Below are positions 6,529 through 15,314 of a DNA stretch of 64,000 nucleotides, one piece after another. Source of the DNA: Syntrophaceae bacterium UBA2280 (lineage in GTDB: Bacteria > Desulfobacterota > Syntrophia > Syntrophales > Smithellaceae); the NCBI GenBank assembly GCA_002347685.1, contig DDWS01000045.1, forward strand, positions 1 to 64,000, written 5' to 3'. The notes under the pieces are model-generated. The model did not search any database, was not told the DNA's origin, and saw only the letters and a list, made by a program, of their open reading frames with translations. Position numbers and translations under genes: made by a program. Position 1 is the stretch's first letter. Every line of letters starts with the position of its first letter.

Positions 6529-8832
6529 CTATTTTCGGGTCATATTATAAACACCGTCCCAGGATTCCCCGGGCGGTGCGGCTTTCAGGTTTCGGCATCG
6601 CTGTATATACACCATCGAAGCGTGGTCGTCAGGCCTGATTTTCACGGCTTGATCGAACAAAGCGGTAGCCTGGTCCCAGCGGCCTGCGCGGTAAAGCGTC
6701 AGACCCTGTTCAAAGACTTCGATCCACTGGCTGAAATCCTCCCTGGCCTCTTTCTCGCCCAGCAGCTCATAGATGATAACGGGTTTGGATTTTCCTTTCA
6801 CGCGTACACGGTCCAGTTCGCGAGAACACGCGATATCTTTGACTTCACGATATGTATATTCGCTGATGATGATATGGGTTCCGTATTCCTTGTTGAGGCC
6901 TTCGAGACGCGAGCCTAAGTTGACCATGTCGCCCATGACGGTATAATCGAAGCGCATCTTTGAGCCCATATTTCCCACCACCATTTCTCCGGTGTTGATC
7001 CCGATGCCGATGTCGAAAACAGGGCGTCCTTCTTCCCGCCACTTTATTTGCAGTTCAGAAAGCGTACGGATCATCTCCAGGGAGGTCAGGCAGGCTCTGC
7101 GGGCATGGTCGGGCTGGTCAATCGGCGCGCCGAATACCGCCATGATCGCGTCGCCGATATATTTATCCAGCAGACCGTCGTGGGCAAAAACCCTGTCGGT
7201 CATGGCGGTGAGGTATTCATTGAGCAGCGCCACAAGCTCCTCCGGGGTCAGTGTTTCGGCGATGGCGCTGAATCCCCGGATGTCGGAAAATAAAACCGTT
7301 AAATCCTTCTTTTGTCCGCCGAGCTTGAGCTTGGAAGGATCTTTGAGCATTTCGTTGATGACCGAGGCGGTCAGGTAGTATTGAAACGCGCCGCGGATTT
7401 TTTTCTTTTCTCTTTCTTCCCTGAAGTAGTGAAACACTGTGAGGCTAAGATAAATGGTCACCATGGTGGTGAATGGGTAAACCAGGTTCAGCCAGACGTT
7501 GAGTTTGAAAAAAACGAGGAAATAAATTCCCGCGAAGGCCGCCACGAGTGCAAGCGCGGCGAAAAGCCCCGGAAGGGGACGCAGGCGACCAACGACAAGG
7601 CCCATCGTCAGGCCGAAAAAGATGATAGCGCAAAGGTCGAAGAAACGCATGACCGATGAGTGCAAAAGAAATGTCCGGTTTAGAATGTTTTCTATGACCG
7701 TGGCGTGGATTTCCACGCCGGGAAACGACGGTGAAAAGGGTGTGACGCGCAGGTCGTAGATGCCGGTGGCTGTCGCGCCGATGAGCACGATTTTTCCTTT
7801 TATCTTCTCCGGGGGTACCCGGTCTGTAAGAATATCCGCGATGGAATAGTGGGGAAATGTCTGCGACGGCCCCAGGTAGTTGATTAAAAGCCTGCCCGAT
7901 TCATCCGTGGGAATGATGTTCTCCCCGATACGGATACCGGAAGCGCCATAGTGCTCCAGGCTCAGCGAAAGGGGAGGGAAACCGAGGTAGGCGTGGACGG
8001 TGGAAACAGCCAGGGAGGCGTAATAATTTTCACCAAAAGCGATGACCAGCGGCGACCAGCGGTTAGAGCCGTCGCTGTCCGGCAGTGTGTTGAAATAGCC
8101 GCTGTTGCGCGCGGCGCCCGAAATGACGGGAATATTGGCCTGCGGAGCGAAAGCCCGGGGCAGGAAAGCGTCATCCGCGCCAGGAAAGGCGTGAATTGCC
8201 GGATATCTCGAGTTTTCAATCATGTGGGTGTTTCGGATGATCGTTTCCGGGTCAATATGATCGAGTTCTTTCGGATCGGCCGCTCGCTGGAAATGAAAGA
8301 AATGCCCCAGCGTGACATTGCCCGCTTTCCGGATGGATTCTGCAAGAACCGCATCCATGTCAGCGGCTGCTTTCCTGCGGTTGAGCAGCATGTTCAGGGC
8401 TCCCTGGAGAATTCCGCTTTGCTTGATTTCGGCCGTCAGCGAATCGAGTGTGGTCAGCTCGATGTTGGCGTCCGGTTCGGCAAAGACAACATCAAACGCG
8501 ATGACCTTTGCGCCTGCTGCGGAAAGCCGGTCCAGAAGCCTGGCCAGCTCGGCGCGCGGCCATGGCCAGCGTCCCAGTTCGGCGATGCTTTTTTCATCAA
8601 TGGCCGCGATGACGATTTCTCCGCCGGGCTTCATCTCGCCGCGCGATACCATGCGCAAATCCAGCGTTTTGAGCTCGACCATTTTGAAGAAGCGAACATC
8701 GAGAATAAACAACGCCAGCACAGCTATGATCACAAGCAGGGCAATCTTAAGCGGCGTGATTTGAAGAATCGTCTTCCATTTTCGATTCATGCGTTTTTGC
8801 GCTCCCGGGGATTGAAATATTCGCAGGTTCAT
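6529..8832 (-). CDS. CHASE2-domain class III adenylate/guanylate cyclase
   Basis: A 767-residue membrane cyclase. An N-terminal membrane segment (about residues 28-50) leads into a periplasmic CHASE2 sensor domain (to about 385). Three membrane helices follow, then a class III cyclase domain (about 500-675) and a short TPR-like tail. The cyclase has both metal-binding Asp motifs (LFSDIRGFS and YIGDAIMAVFG) and DYTVMGDMVNLGSRLEG. The Lys before YIGD fits adenine recognition, so cAMP is the likely product. Start choice is uncertain: ATG at 8832, or ATG at 8790, which has GGGAG upstream. A sigma-70 promoter lies at 8892-8919. The cNMP-binding protein at 41255 could be one reader of its product. 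Confidence 0.85.
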   Translation of the reverse strand: MNLRIFQSPGAQKRMNRKWKTILQITPLKIALLVIIAVLALFILDVRFFKMVELKTLDLRMVSRGEMKPGGEIVIAAIDEKSIAELGRWPWPRAELARLLDRLSAAGAKVIAFDVVFAEPDANIELTTLDSLTAEIKQSGILQGALNMLLNRRKAAADMDAVLAESIRKAGNVTLGHFFHFQRAADPKELDHIDPETIIRNTHMIENSRYPAIHAFPGADDAFLPRAFAPQANIPVISGAARNSGYFNTLPDSDGSNRWSPLVIAFGENYYASLAVSTVHAYLGFPPLSLSLEHYGASGIRIGENIIPTDESGRLLINYLGPSQTFPHYSIADILTDRVPPEKIKGKIVLIGATATGIYDLRVTPFSPSFPGVEIHATVIENILNRTFLLHSSVMRFFDLCAIIFFGLTMGLVVGRLRPLPGLFAALALVAAFAGIYFLVFFKLNVWLNLVYPFTTMVTIYLSLTVFHYFREEREKKKIRGAFQYYLTASVINEMLKDPSKLKLGGQKKDLTVLFSDIRGFSAIAETLTPEELVALLNEYLTAMTDRVFAHDGLLDKYIGDAIMAVFGAPIDQPDHARRACLTSLEMIRTLSELQIKWREEGRPVFDIGIGINTGEMVVGNMGSKMRFDYTVMGDMVNLGSRLEGLNKEYGTHIIISEYTYREVKDIACSRELDRVRVKGKSKPVIIYELLGEKEAREDFSQWIEVFEQGLTLYRAGRWDQATALFDQAVKIRPDDHASMVYIQRCRNLKAAPPGESWDGVYNMTRK

Positions 8833-8891
8833 CGTAGTCTGCTCTTTGCCGGATGGAACGTTTTGCCAAACTCGGATTAAAAATTTGCGAA

Positions 8892-8919
8892 ATCATATCA
8901 GAGCGTCCGGTAATGTCAA
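8892..8919 (-). promoter_or_regulatory. sigma-70 promoter for the cyclase gene
   Basis: Read on the minus strand, TTGACA (8914-8919), a 16-base spacer and TATGAT (8892-8897) point toward the cyclase gene. Confidence 0.65.
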
Positions 8920-9084
8920 GCCGTCCTTTGCCTTTTGGCTGGTCAGCCCTCAAGGAGACCTGTTGATAAAAAAAATTGCAAAATGTGAATCAATGCTTGA
9001 AAGATGGATACTTTTAAACTAAAATTCCAGCACGTAGTCGAGGACGGATATTTTCAGACCCATCAAAATGAGGAGGGAACGCAA

Positions 9085-9366
9085 ATGTCAAAAGTAAAAC
9101 CGGGTGATGTTCTGAGTTGTGAAGTATGCGGACTGGCTGTTCTTGTGGATGAAGATTGTGGTTGTGTCATGACAGAATTAATCTGTTGTGAAGAACCGAT
9201 GGTGAATAAAGGCCCCAAACCGCCGAAAAAAATAGCTGCCGCGCCCAAGAAGAAGGCGGCGGTGAAGAAGACAAAAGCGGCTGCAAAGAAACCGGTTGCA
9301 AAGAAACCAGCCGCAAAGAAAGCGGTTGCGAAGAAACCGGCCGCAAAGAAGAAAGCGTCAAAATAG
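9085..9366 (+). CDS. desulforedoxin-like domain with histone-like Lys/Ala/Pro tail
   Basis: A 93-residue protein starting at the ATG after GGAGGG; in-frame codons further upstream lack such a site. Residues 8-40 resemble desulforedoxin: C12 and C15 (CEVC), C25, C27, and the paired C34-C35 (ELICCEEPM), which would hold an Fe or Zn atom. From residue 44 the protein is almost only Lys, Ala, Pro and Val in repeating KKPAAKKAVAKK units, like histone H1 or the Hc1 and AlgP tails that bind DNA or other polyanions. The combination suggests a metal- or redox-sensing nucleic-acid-binding protein, but that is inference. The gene is monocistronic. Confidence 0.75.
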   Translation: MSKVKPGDVLSCEVCGLAVLVDEDCGCVMTELICCEEPMVNKGPKPPKKIAAAPKKKAAVKKTKAAAKKPVAKKPAAKKAVAKKPAAKKKASK

Positions 9367-9485
9367 CATTCGGAAGAATCATGATCGGCAGGATTGGCAA
9401 GACGCAAGCCCCGGGATGACGATGCTTGCGTTTTGCTGAAGCCTGATGTCTTTTCCGGCTGTGAAAATAGTGATAATGAAGTTTT

Positions 9486-9692
9486 ATGAAAAAAGCTGTT
9501 CAAGCCTGTGCAACAGGCGGCGTGGTTCATTCCATTTTCGATAAAAGCAGCCGGGAAAATATCTGGTGCGCGAAGTTCGGCTATTTCATCGACCTGGAAG
9601 CCTGTCGCGCGAGGTCGTATCAAAAAAGTGTCTGTCGCCGCTGCTATGCGTCTTTACTGCAACTTTCTCTTCCCTTTGATGAAGTGTCCTGA
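9486..9692 (+). CDS. small cysteine-rich protein of unknown function
   Basis: A 68-residue frame with a conserved-looking arrangement WCAKFGYFIDLEAC, RAR, CRRCY and QLSLPF. Four cysteines (WC, EAC and CRRC) would suit a zinc site. Start is ATG at 9486 with a weak GAAG upstream. The pattern looks like a small zinc-binding family rather than random sequence, and codon use resembles the neighbours. No function is proposed. Confidence 0.5.
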   Translation: MKKAVQACATGGVVHSIFDKSSRENIWCAKFGYFIDLEACRARSYQKSVCRRCYASLLQLSLPFDEVS

Positions 9693-9742
9693 TCTATTCA
9701 TTTGTCCTTTTACCATGAGCTGCGATCTGTGGCCCGTATTTC

Positions 9743-11254
9743 TCATTTTTTCCCGCCCAGAATCGATCCCAAAACACCGCGGATGATTTGCCGGCCGAGG
9801 GACGATCCGATGGAACGGACCGCGCTTTTTGCCGCGGTCTGAATCAGGCCGTCGGTTTTACCGCCGCGGGGACCCGTGCGGCCGAAAATCAAATCGTTGA
9901 GGCCGCCTGCGCTTTGCGGCGCTGCAGGCGAAGGGTTCGTTGCCGTTGTCGGCTGGGGAACGGGAGCGGCGGTCGCCTCAACATGGGCGCGCAGTTTCTC
10001 ATAGGCGGATTCCCGGTCGAGCGTTTTTTCATAATGTCCGTAAATGACCGAGCGTCTGATCGCCGCAGACCGTTCGGTGTCGGTCATTACGCCCAGGCGT
10101 GAACAGGGTGCAATGACAAACGAGCGTTCCACCGGTGTCGGACGCCCTTTTTCATCCAGGAAGGAAATCAGCGCTTCGCCGACACCCAGCTCGGTGATGA
10201 CGTCCGCGGCATTGAAGGCGGGATTGGGTCGCATTGTGTCCGCCGCTGTTTTCACCGCTTTCTGGTCGCGCGGTGTAAAAGCCCGCAGCGCGTGCTGGAC
10301 ACGGTTGCCCAACTGGGCAAGAACCGTTTCCGGGATATCCAGGGGGTTTTGCGTAACGAAATAAACACCTACACCTTTGGAGCGGATGAGGCGTACGACC
10401 TGTTCGATCTTTTCCAGAAGCGCTCTGGGTGCGTCGGAAAACAGCAGATGGGCTTCGTCAAAGAAGAAAACGAGATTGGGTTTGTCCACATCGCCCACTT
10501 CCGGCAGTTGCTCGAAGAGTTCCGCGAGCATCCACAAAAGGAACGTGGAGTAGAGTTTGGGATTGTTGTAAAGTTTCTCGGCCGCCAGCACGTTGATCAC
10601 ACCGCGTCCATCGCCGTCGGTCTGCATCAGGTCGGCGATGTCCAGCATTGGTTCGCCAAAAAACAGACCGCCGCCCTGTTCGTCAATCGCCAGAAGTCCG
10701 CGTTGAATAGCACCTATGGAAGCGGTGGAGACATTGCCGTACTCGGTTTTGAACTGTTTGGCGTTATCGCCCACGTACCGCACCATCGCGCGGAGGTCTT
10801 TCAAATCCAACAGCAGAAGGCCGCTGTCGTCAGCAATTTTAAAGACGAGCGCCAGAACACCGGACTGGGTTTCGTTGAGATTTAGAAGTCTTGCCAGAAG
10901 CAGCGGCCCCATGTCGGAAATGGTGGCCCTCACCGGGTGACCCTTTTCCCCAAATACGTCCCAGAACACGGCCGTGTTGGCGCGGGGCTTGAAATCCGTA
11001 ATGCCAATGGATTCAAGGCGGGCTATAAGTTTCTCGGATGCCTGTCCCGCCGCGCCGATCCCCGCGAGGTCTCCTTTGACGTCGGCCAGAAAGACCGGAA
11101 CGCCGATGTCGGCGAAGGATTCGGCCATTTTCTGCAGGGTGACGGTTTTTCCCGTGCCGGTGGCGCCGGTGATCAGGCCGTGGCGGTTGGCCATGCGCGG
11201 CAGGAGGGCGATTTCTTTTCCCTGGGACATTGCGATACGCAAAGGTTCTGGCAT
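9743..11254 (-). CDS. HerA-like ATPase (DUF853/YjgR family)
   Basis: A 503-residue protein starting at the ATG with an ideal AAGGAG eight bases upstream; the frame runs further upstream but without a binding site. Walker A is GATGTGKT at residues 30-37, and the Walker B-like LVFFFDEAHLLF lies near residue 260. The layout matches the DUF853 HerA/FtsK-type P-loop family exemplified by E. coli YjgR, whose role is not established. The C-terminal 90 residues are Ala/Pro-rich and then Gly-rich, ending in GSILGGKK. It is divergent from the AsmA-like gene at 11525. Confidence 0.82.
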   Translation of the reverse strand: MPEPLRIAMSQGKEIALLPRMANRHGLITGATGTGKTVTLQKMAESFADIGVPVFLADVKGDLAGIGAAGQASEKLIARLESIGITDFKPRANTAVFWDVFGEKGHPVRATISDMGPLLLARLLNLNETQSGVLALVFKIADDSGLLLLDLKDLRAMVRYVGDNAKQFKTEYGNVSTASIGAIQRGLLAIDEQGGGLFFGEPMLDIADLMQTDGDGRGVINVLAAEKLYNNPKLYSTFLLWMLAELFEQLPEVGDVDKPNLVFFFDEAHLLFSDAPRALLEKIEQVVRLIRSKGVGVYFVTQNPLDIPETVLAQLGNRVQHALRAFTPRDQKAVKTAADTMRPNPAFNAADVITELGVGEALISFLDEKGRPTPVERSFVIAPCSRLGVMTDTERSAAIRRSVIYGHYEKTLDRESAYEKLRAHVEATAAPVPQPTTATNPSPAAPQSAGGLNDLIFGRTGPRGGKTDGLIQTAAKSAVRSIGSSLGRQIIRGVLGSILGGKK

Positions 11255-11524
11255 GGTTGGCTCCTTAAGAAAGATATGAAATAATAGCTCCGTGGATAAA
11301 CTATAGAAAGAAGCCCAAATGAAGTCAATGACCAATATTTCTGCGTGTAAAATTCATTTTTTCATTAGATGCAAAGAGCGTTTCCCGGATGACGGCTGGT
11401 GCCGGCGATTTGACATTGGCGGGTTTTTCCCCTATATTGCCTTAAGAAGGACATTCCCACGCGTCCGCTTCGAGTCAGATCCATTTTTTCACAAACAGGT
11501 CATACTCTTGAAAGAAAGGCGGTT

Positions 11525-12979
11525 ATGGTTATGGTAAAAAAACTGCTCATTGCTGTCGGTGCCGTATTCGCGGCCATCGTCATTGCGGTGATCGTTGCCG
11601 GAGTGATCATCTATAGGACAGTCGATAAGGACTTTATTTCGTCCCAGATGGCCGAGGCGTTAAACAGGCAGGTTTTCATCGAAACAATCGATGTCAGTAT
11701 TTTTTCGGTCATTTCCGGCATTGAGGTTTCCCGTCTGGCCGTTTCCAATTTCAAAAATCCCGCTGAGTTGGAAGAGCTCCAGGGCAAACCGGTAGACGCA
11801 GCCGATGTTTTTGTCAGCATGGAATCGCTGCGCTTCAAGGTCAAATTCCTTCCGCTTCTCAAGCGTCAGGTCGAGATCAAAGAACTGGTTCTGCACAGCC
11901 CCGTCATCAATCTTTCCAAAAACAAGCAGGGTGTTTTGAATATTGACGATCTGATTCAATCCAGGAAACCGTCGGATCAGGAAAAGGATGAACCCGGGGT
12001 TAAAGAACCAGCAAAACCCGTTGCGGTCGATGATCTTCCCGTGGCGGTCGCCGTGGGGGCGATCGGCATGAAGGACGCCACCATCAACTATTATGATGCG
12101 CAATACGATCAGACCATTCAGGTATATAAACTCACCACGCTTTTGCACGATATTCAGATCGATCCGAAGGATCTGGCGAATAGAGACCAGATTCTAATAA
12201 AGCTGGGTATGGGTGTGAAAACCGTGGGTTCGCTTAAGACCGGCGGCGTCCAAAACTTTGATGTTACGCTGGATGCGGTGGGGAAGGTGATCCCTTTTGA
12301 CGTTCAAACGAGACTGCTCGAGCCGGAAGTGCTTTTGCGTATCGCTTTACCGGACGGTGAAATCACCGGCCTCCAGATCTTCAATGCGGTGGGTTCCATC
12401 CCTGTCCTGGGAGATTATCTGGGCGAATATCTGTCGTTTCTCAAGGGCACGCAGAAGTGGCAGGCTTCCAAAGACAGCGGGCTGGACCTGCGTTACAAGG
12501 CCGATCAGGCCGAAATCAAAAACGGTCGGCTTGATCTTTCAGACGCCAGTGTCCTTTTTGATGGCGGGATGAATCTGGCCTCCAATGCGGTGGATATGAA
12601 TATGGGGCTGTTGATGAAAAAGGAAATCAATGATGCGGTTCTGGCGTCGCTGGCAAAAAAAATCGAAGCCGCCATTAAAAGCCCCGAGGTGAAAAGGTAC
12701 GTGAATTCATCGAGTCTTGCACAAGCGGCGATGACTCCCCTGCTCAATGCTGACGGACGCATTGATCTGGGTATTAAAGTGGCCGGAACGACCTCAAAGC
12801 CGGTTGTGACACTGGCCCGGCCGCCGCTCGGATCACTGGGCGTCATTGTGAAGGACGCGGCCGCGGGTGTGGCCGTTGAGGCGGGCACAAAAGCCGTAAA
12901 AGAAGCGGCCAAGCAGTATCTGAAAGAAGATCAGCAGAAAATTCTGGACGATGTGGGCGGTCTTCTCAGGAAAAGGTAA
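11525..12979 (+). CDS. AsmA-family inner-membrane/periplasmic protein
   Basis: A 484-residue protein with one N-terminal membrane helix (residues 4-32, ending GVIIYRTVD) and a long periplasmic part. The short hydrophobic strands, the motif LHSPVINLSKNKQGVLNIDDL (residues 120-140) and the C-terminal IDLGIKVAGTTSKPVVTL are typical of AsmA/TamB-type repeating beta-groove proteins, which are linked to lipid transport to the outer membrane. Residues 148-165 form a charged linker. A second in-frame ATG two codons downstream is possible. A strong bidirectional terminator follows at 12998. Confidence 0.75.
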   Translation: MVMVKKLLIAVGAVFAAIVIAVIVAGVIIYRTVDKDFISSQMAEALNRQVFIETIDVSIFSVISGIEVSRLAVSNFKNPAELEELQGKPVDAADVFVSMESLRFKVKFLPLLKRQVEIKELVLHSPVINLSKNKQGVLNIDDLIQSRKPSDQEKDEPGVKEPAKPVAVDDLPVAVAVGAIGMKDATINYYDAQYDQTIQVYKLTTLLHDIQIDPKDLANRDQILIKLGMGVKTVGSLKTGGVQNFDVTLDAVGKVIPFDVQTRLLEPEVLLRIALPDGEITGLQIFNAVGSIPVLGDYLGEYLSFLKGTQKWQASKDSGLDLRYKADQAEIKNGRLDLSDASVLFDGGMNLASNAVDMNMGLLMKKEINDAVLASLAKKIEAAIKSPEVKRYVNSSSLAQAAMTPLLNADGRIDLGIKVAGTTSKPVVTLARPPLGSLGVIVKDAAAGVAVEAGTKAVKEAAKQYLKEDQQKILDDVGGLLRKR

Positions 12980-12997
12980 AAGCCCTTGACGAACGAC

Positions 12998-13042
12998 AAA
13001 GGGGGCTCCATTCCTGCCGGGGAGGAATGGAGCCCCCTTTTT
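12998..13042. terminator. bidirectional rho-independent terminator
   Basis: AAAGGGGGCTCCATTCCT pairs with AGGAATGGAGCCCCCTTT with T tracts on both strands. It serves the AsmA-like gene and the converging AI-2E transporter-family gene. Confidence 0.9.
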
Positions 13043-14089
13043 TTATGATTCTTTTTTCTGGCTGTCTTTCCAAAACCGTCTGCCCGAACCCATCATGATG
13101 CTGATCGGTTTGAGTTCGTCGATGTTTTCGCAGGTGATCTTGATGGCCGATGCGATAGGAACAGCCATCAGTGCTCCGACGATTCCCCACAGCCATCCCC
13201 AGAACAAAAGCGAAACCAGAATCACCACGGGACTCAGATGCAAACGATCACCCAGAATCTTCGGTGCGATCAGGTTTCCGATAGTCATTTGAATGGCCAG
13301 AATCGCAAGAAGCGTGATCACGCCGGGCCACGGGCTTGGATAATACTGGATGAGCGCCAGCAGAATCGGGGGAATCGAGGCGACGATCGAGCCGAGCGTC
13401 GGGATAAAATTCAGAAAAAACGCCAGCGCGCCCCATGTAATGGGAAAGTCGACGCCGATGACAGTGAGCGCAAGCCAGATCAGGCTTCCTGTGGAGAGGC
13501 TGATCAGGACCAGCACCGAAAGATAGCGGCTGATTTCCGATGAGATGGAACTGATGATGCGGTTGAGCTGCCCGGCCCGCTGATCCGAAAGGGCTCGACC
13601 CATCTTTAATTTGGCATAGGGTTTTCCCGAAAGAAGGAAGACCAGAAAAATCATCACCAAGACCAGATTGGAAAGGATGGAGAAAAGCGATCCTGAAAGG
13701 GTTACCAGTGCTTCGCGGACTGTCAATGTCCAGTCGAAGTCAGTCAGGGGATTATACTTCAGGGGAATCAGCGAGGTCATTTCGCCGCTGAGCTGAACGA
13801 AGCGTTCTTCATATTTCGGAAATTCAGCAATGATCGTCACCACCCGGCCATGAAGAAAGATGGAACCCGCAAAGACGATTCCGCAAAGCAGGATCATGAC
13901 CAGTGTGATGGCGATCGGAAGCGGGACCTTCCTGTGGGTCATGGCGTTGATGGCGGGGCCAAGGATAAAGGTAAGAAGCCAGGCAATCACCAGCGGTATC
14001 ACCACAGGCTGGGCCAGCTTCAGGACAAAGCCCACGGCCACCAGGGCGAGCAGAGCAAGAAAAAACAAGATCAGCTTATCTTTATTCAT
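13043..14089 (-). CDS. AI-2E transporter family (PerM-type) membrane protein
   Basis: A 348-residue polytopic protein with about seven to eight hydrophobic segments. The family motifs are present: a paired N-terminal hairpin (residues 8-27 and 31-47), a central soluble-looking section (about 85-130) and the C-terminal signature FFLNFIPTLGSIVASIPPILLAL and LAPKILGDRLHLSPVVILVS in related form. The family includes TqsA, YdiK and PerM and exports small solutes; some members act as sodium/proton antiporters. The substrate cannot be told from sequence. The C-terminal tail is basic. Confidence 0.85.
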   Translation of the reverse strand: MNKDKLILFFLALLALVAVGFVLKLAQPVVIPLVIAWLLTFILGPAINAMTHRKVPLPIAITLVMILLCGIVFAGSIFLHGRVVTIIAEFPKYEERFVQLSGEMTSLIPLKYNPLTDFDWTLTVREALVTLSGSLFSILSNLVLVMIFLVFLLSGKPYAKLKMGRALSDQRAGQLNRIISSISSEISRYLSVLVLISLSTGSLIWLALTVIGVDFPITWGALAFFLNFIPTLGSIVASIPPILLALIQYYPSPWPGVITLLAILAIQMTIGNLIAPKILGDRLHLSPVVILVSLLFWGWLWGIVGALMAVPIASAIKITCENIDELKPISIMMGSGRRFWKDSQKKES

Positions 14090-14255
14090 CGACGGCCGGA
14101 TTTCTTTTATTATTTGTCATTTTTGGAAGCCTATCACAATCTTTCCGGGGTGTCACCTGTTGTCTGCGAAGGGTCCGGCGTTGCGGGGGATATCCATCTC
14201 GTTTCAATCCCCTCTCGTGCATTCAGACGGGGGGTCAGGAAACGGGCGATCGCGT

Positions 14256-15116
14256 TCATGTCCCCGGTGATTTCCCTTCCAGGAAGAATTCATAGGCCGC
14301 ATCAATTTCAGCGATGGCCTGCGGAAGCCAGCTTTGGGTGTCCGCCAGCAGGGGGGTGACGGCTTTTTCGATGTGGCCTTCAAAGACATAATCATCCGGA
14401 TGGATCTGATAGCCGCTGTTAGAAAGGGCGTTGGCCAGCATGACGCATTCCACAAGGCCTGTGGATGCCTCTGAGGTCATGTAATAATGGTGCCCGGCGA
14501 TGGCTTCAACGATGTGATCCGGAAGCTCCCATTTCCTGGCCAGATAGGCCCCGATCTGGACATGATCAATGGACGCGTTTTCCTGCTCCGCGTCGTAAAA
14601 AGTGCAGCGGGTTTCCTGCATGGTCTTCCAGACCCTTCCGAAATCTTCTTTAAAATACTTCAACATGATGATTTTGCCGATGTCGTGCAGCAGGCCGGCC
14701 ATAAAGGCATCTTCCGGCGCGACCAGGCGGCTTTTTTCCGCCAGCTGCCTGCTCAGGACGGCAACACTGACGGAATGGCGCCAGAAATCCGAGATGTTAA
14801 AATTCAAGTATCGATCTTTGATATGGAGTGTATCGAGAATGCTGACGGAGACAATCGCATTTTTTACGGCGTTGAAGCCGATAATCATGATGGCGTGAGG
14901 GATCGAGCTGCTCTTTGAACTCAATCCATAAAAGGCGGAATTGACCAGACGCAGAATGCTCGACGACATGGCCGGGTCGATTTCGATGATACGGGCGACG
15001 TTTTCAATTGACGCCTGCTTGTCTTTCAACAGCTTATCGACCTTGAAATAAACACTGGGCAGTGTCGGCAGATCCGTGATCTTTCCGAGGATGTCCCAGA
15101 CGGCCTTGTTTTCCAT
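14256..15116 (-). CDS. HDOD-domain signalling protein
   Basis: A 286-residue protein. The start chosen is the ATG with GGAGGAAGG immediately upstream; the frame extends 47 codons further without a binding site. Residues about 10-205 form an HDOD domain: LPTLPSVYFKVDKLL, IARIIEIDPAMSSSILRLVNSAFYG, SIPHAIMIIGFNAVKN and the HD-like GLLHDIGKIIML. Such single-domain HDOD proteins act in signal networks and usually lack full phosphodiesterase residues. No receiver or GGDEF domain is attached. It is divergent from hisC. Confidence 0.83.
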   Translation of the reverse strand: MENKAVWDILGKITDLPTLPSVYFKVDKLLKDKQASIENVARIIEIDPAMSSSILRLVNSAFYGLSSKSSSIPHAIMIIGFNAVKNAIVSVSILDTLHIKDRYLNFNISDFWRHSVSVAVLSRQLAEKSRLVAPEDAFMAGLLHDIGKIIMLKYFKEDFGRVWKTMQETRCTFYDAEQENASIDHVQIGAYLARKWELPDHIVEAIAGHHYYMTSEASTGLVECVMLANALSNSGYQIHPDDYVFEGHIEKAVTPLLADTQSWLPQAIAEIDAAYEFFLEGKSPGT

Positions 15117-15314
15117 GTCCTTCCTCCAGACGGAAACCACAAAAAGGTTTTCCAGGGCCGGCAAAAAACATCCGTTTCCCTGCTTAGGATACTTATCGGC
15201 CGGAATCTCCGAAAAATGAATGGCACGAAAAAATAAAAAATGGAAATTCTCCGGCATTTCTTGTATTCAACAGGGCAGACATGCTGAAAAAACATCTAAA
15301 AAGGACAAATAGTC

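Noticed and set aside
7951..8880. 309-residue plus-strand frame opposite the cyclase
   Set aside because: It is a shadow of the CHASE2 cyclase gene; no protein-like features of its own.
9063..9623. Long minus-strand frame rich in Phe and Ala
   Set aside because: It is the antisense of the Lys/Ala/Pro-rich tail of the 9085 gene; the repeats produce it.
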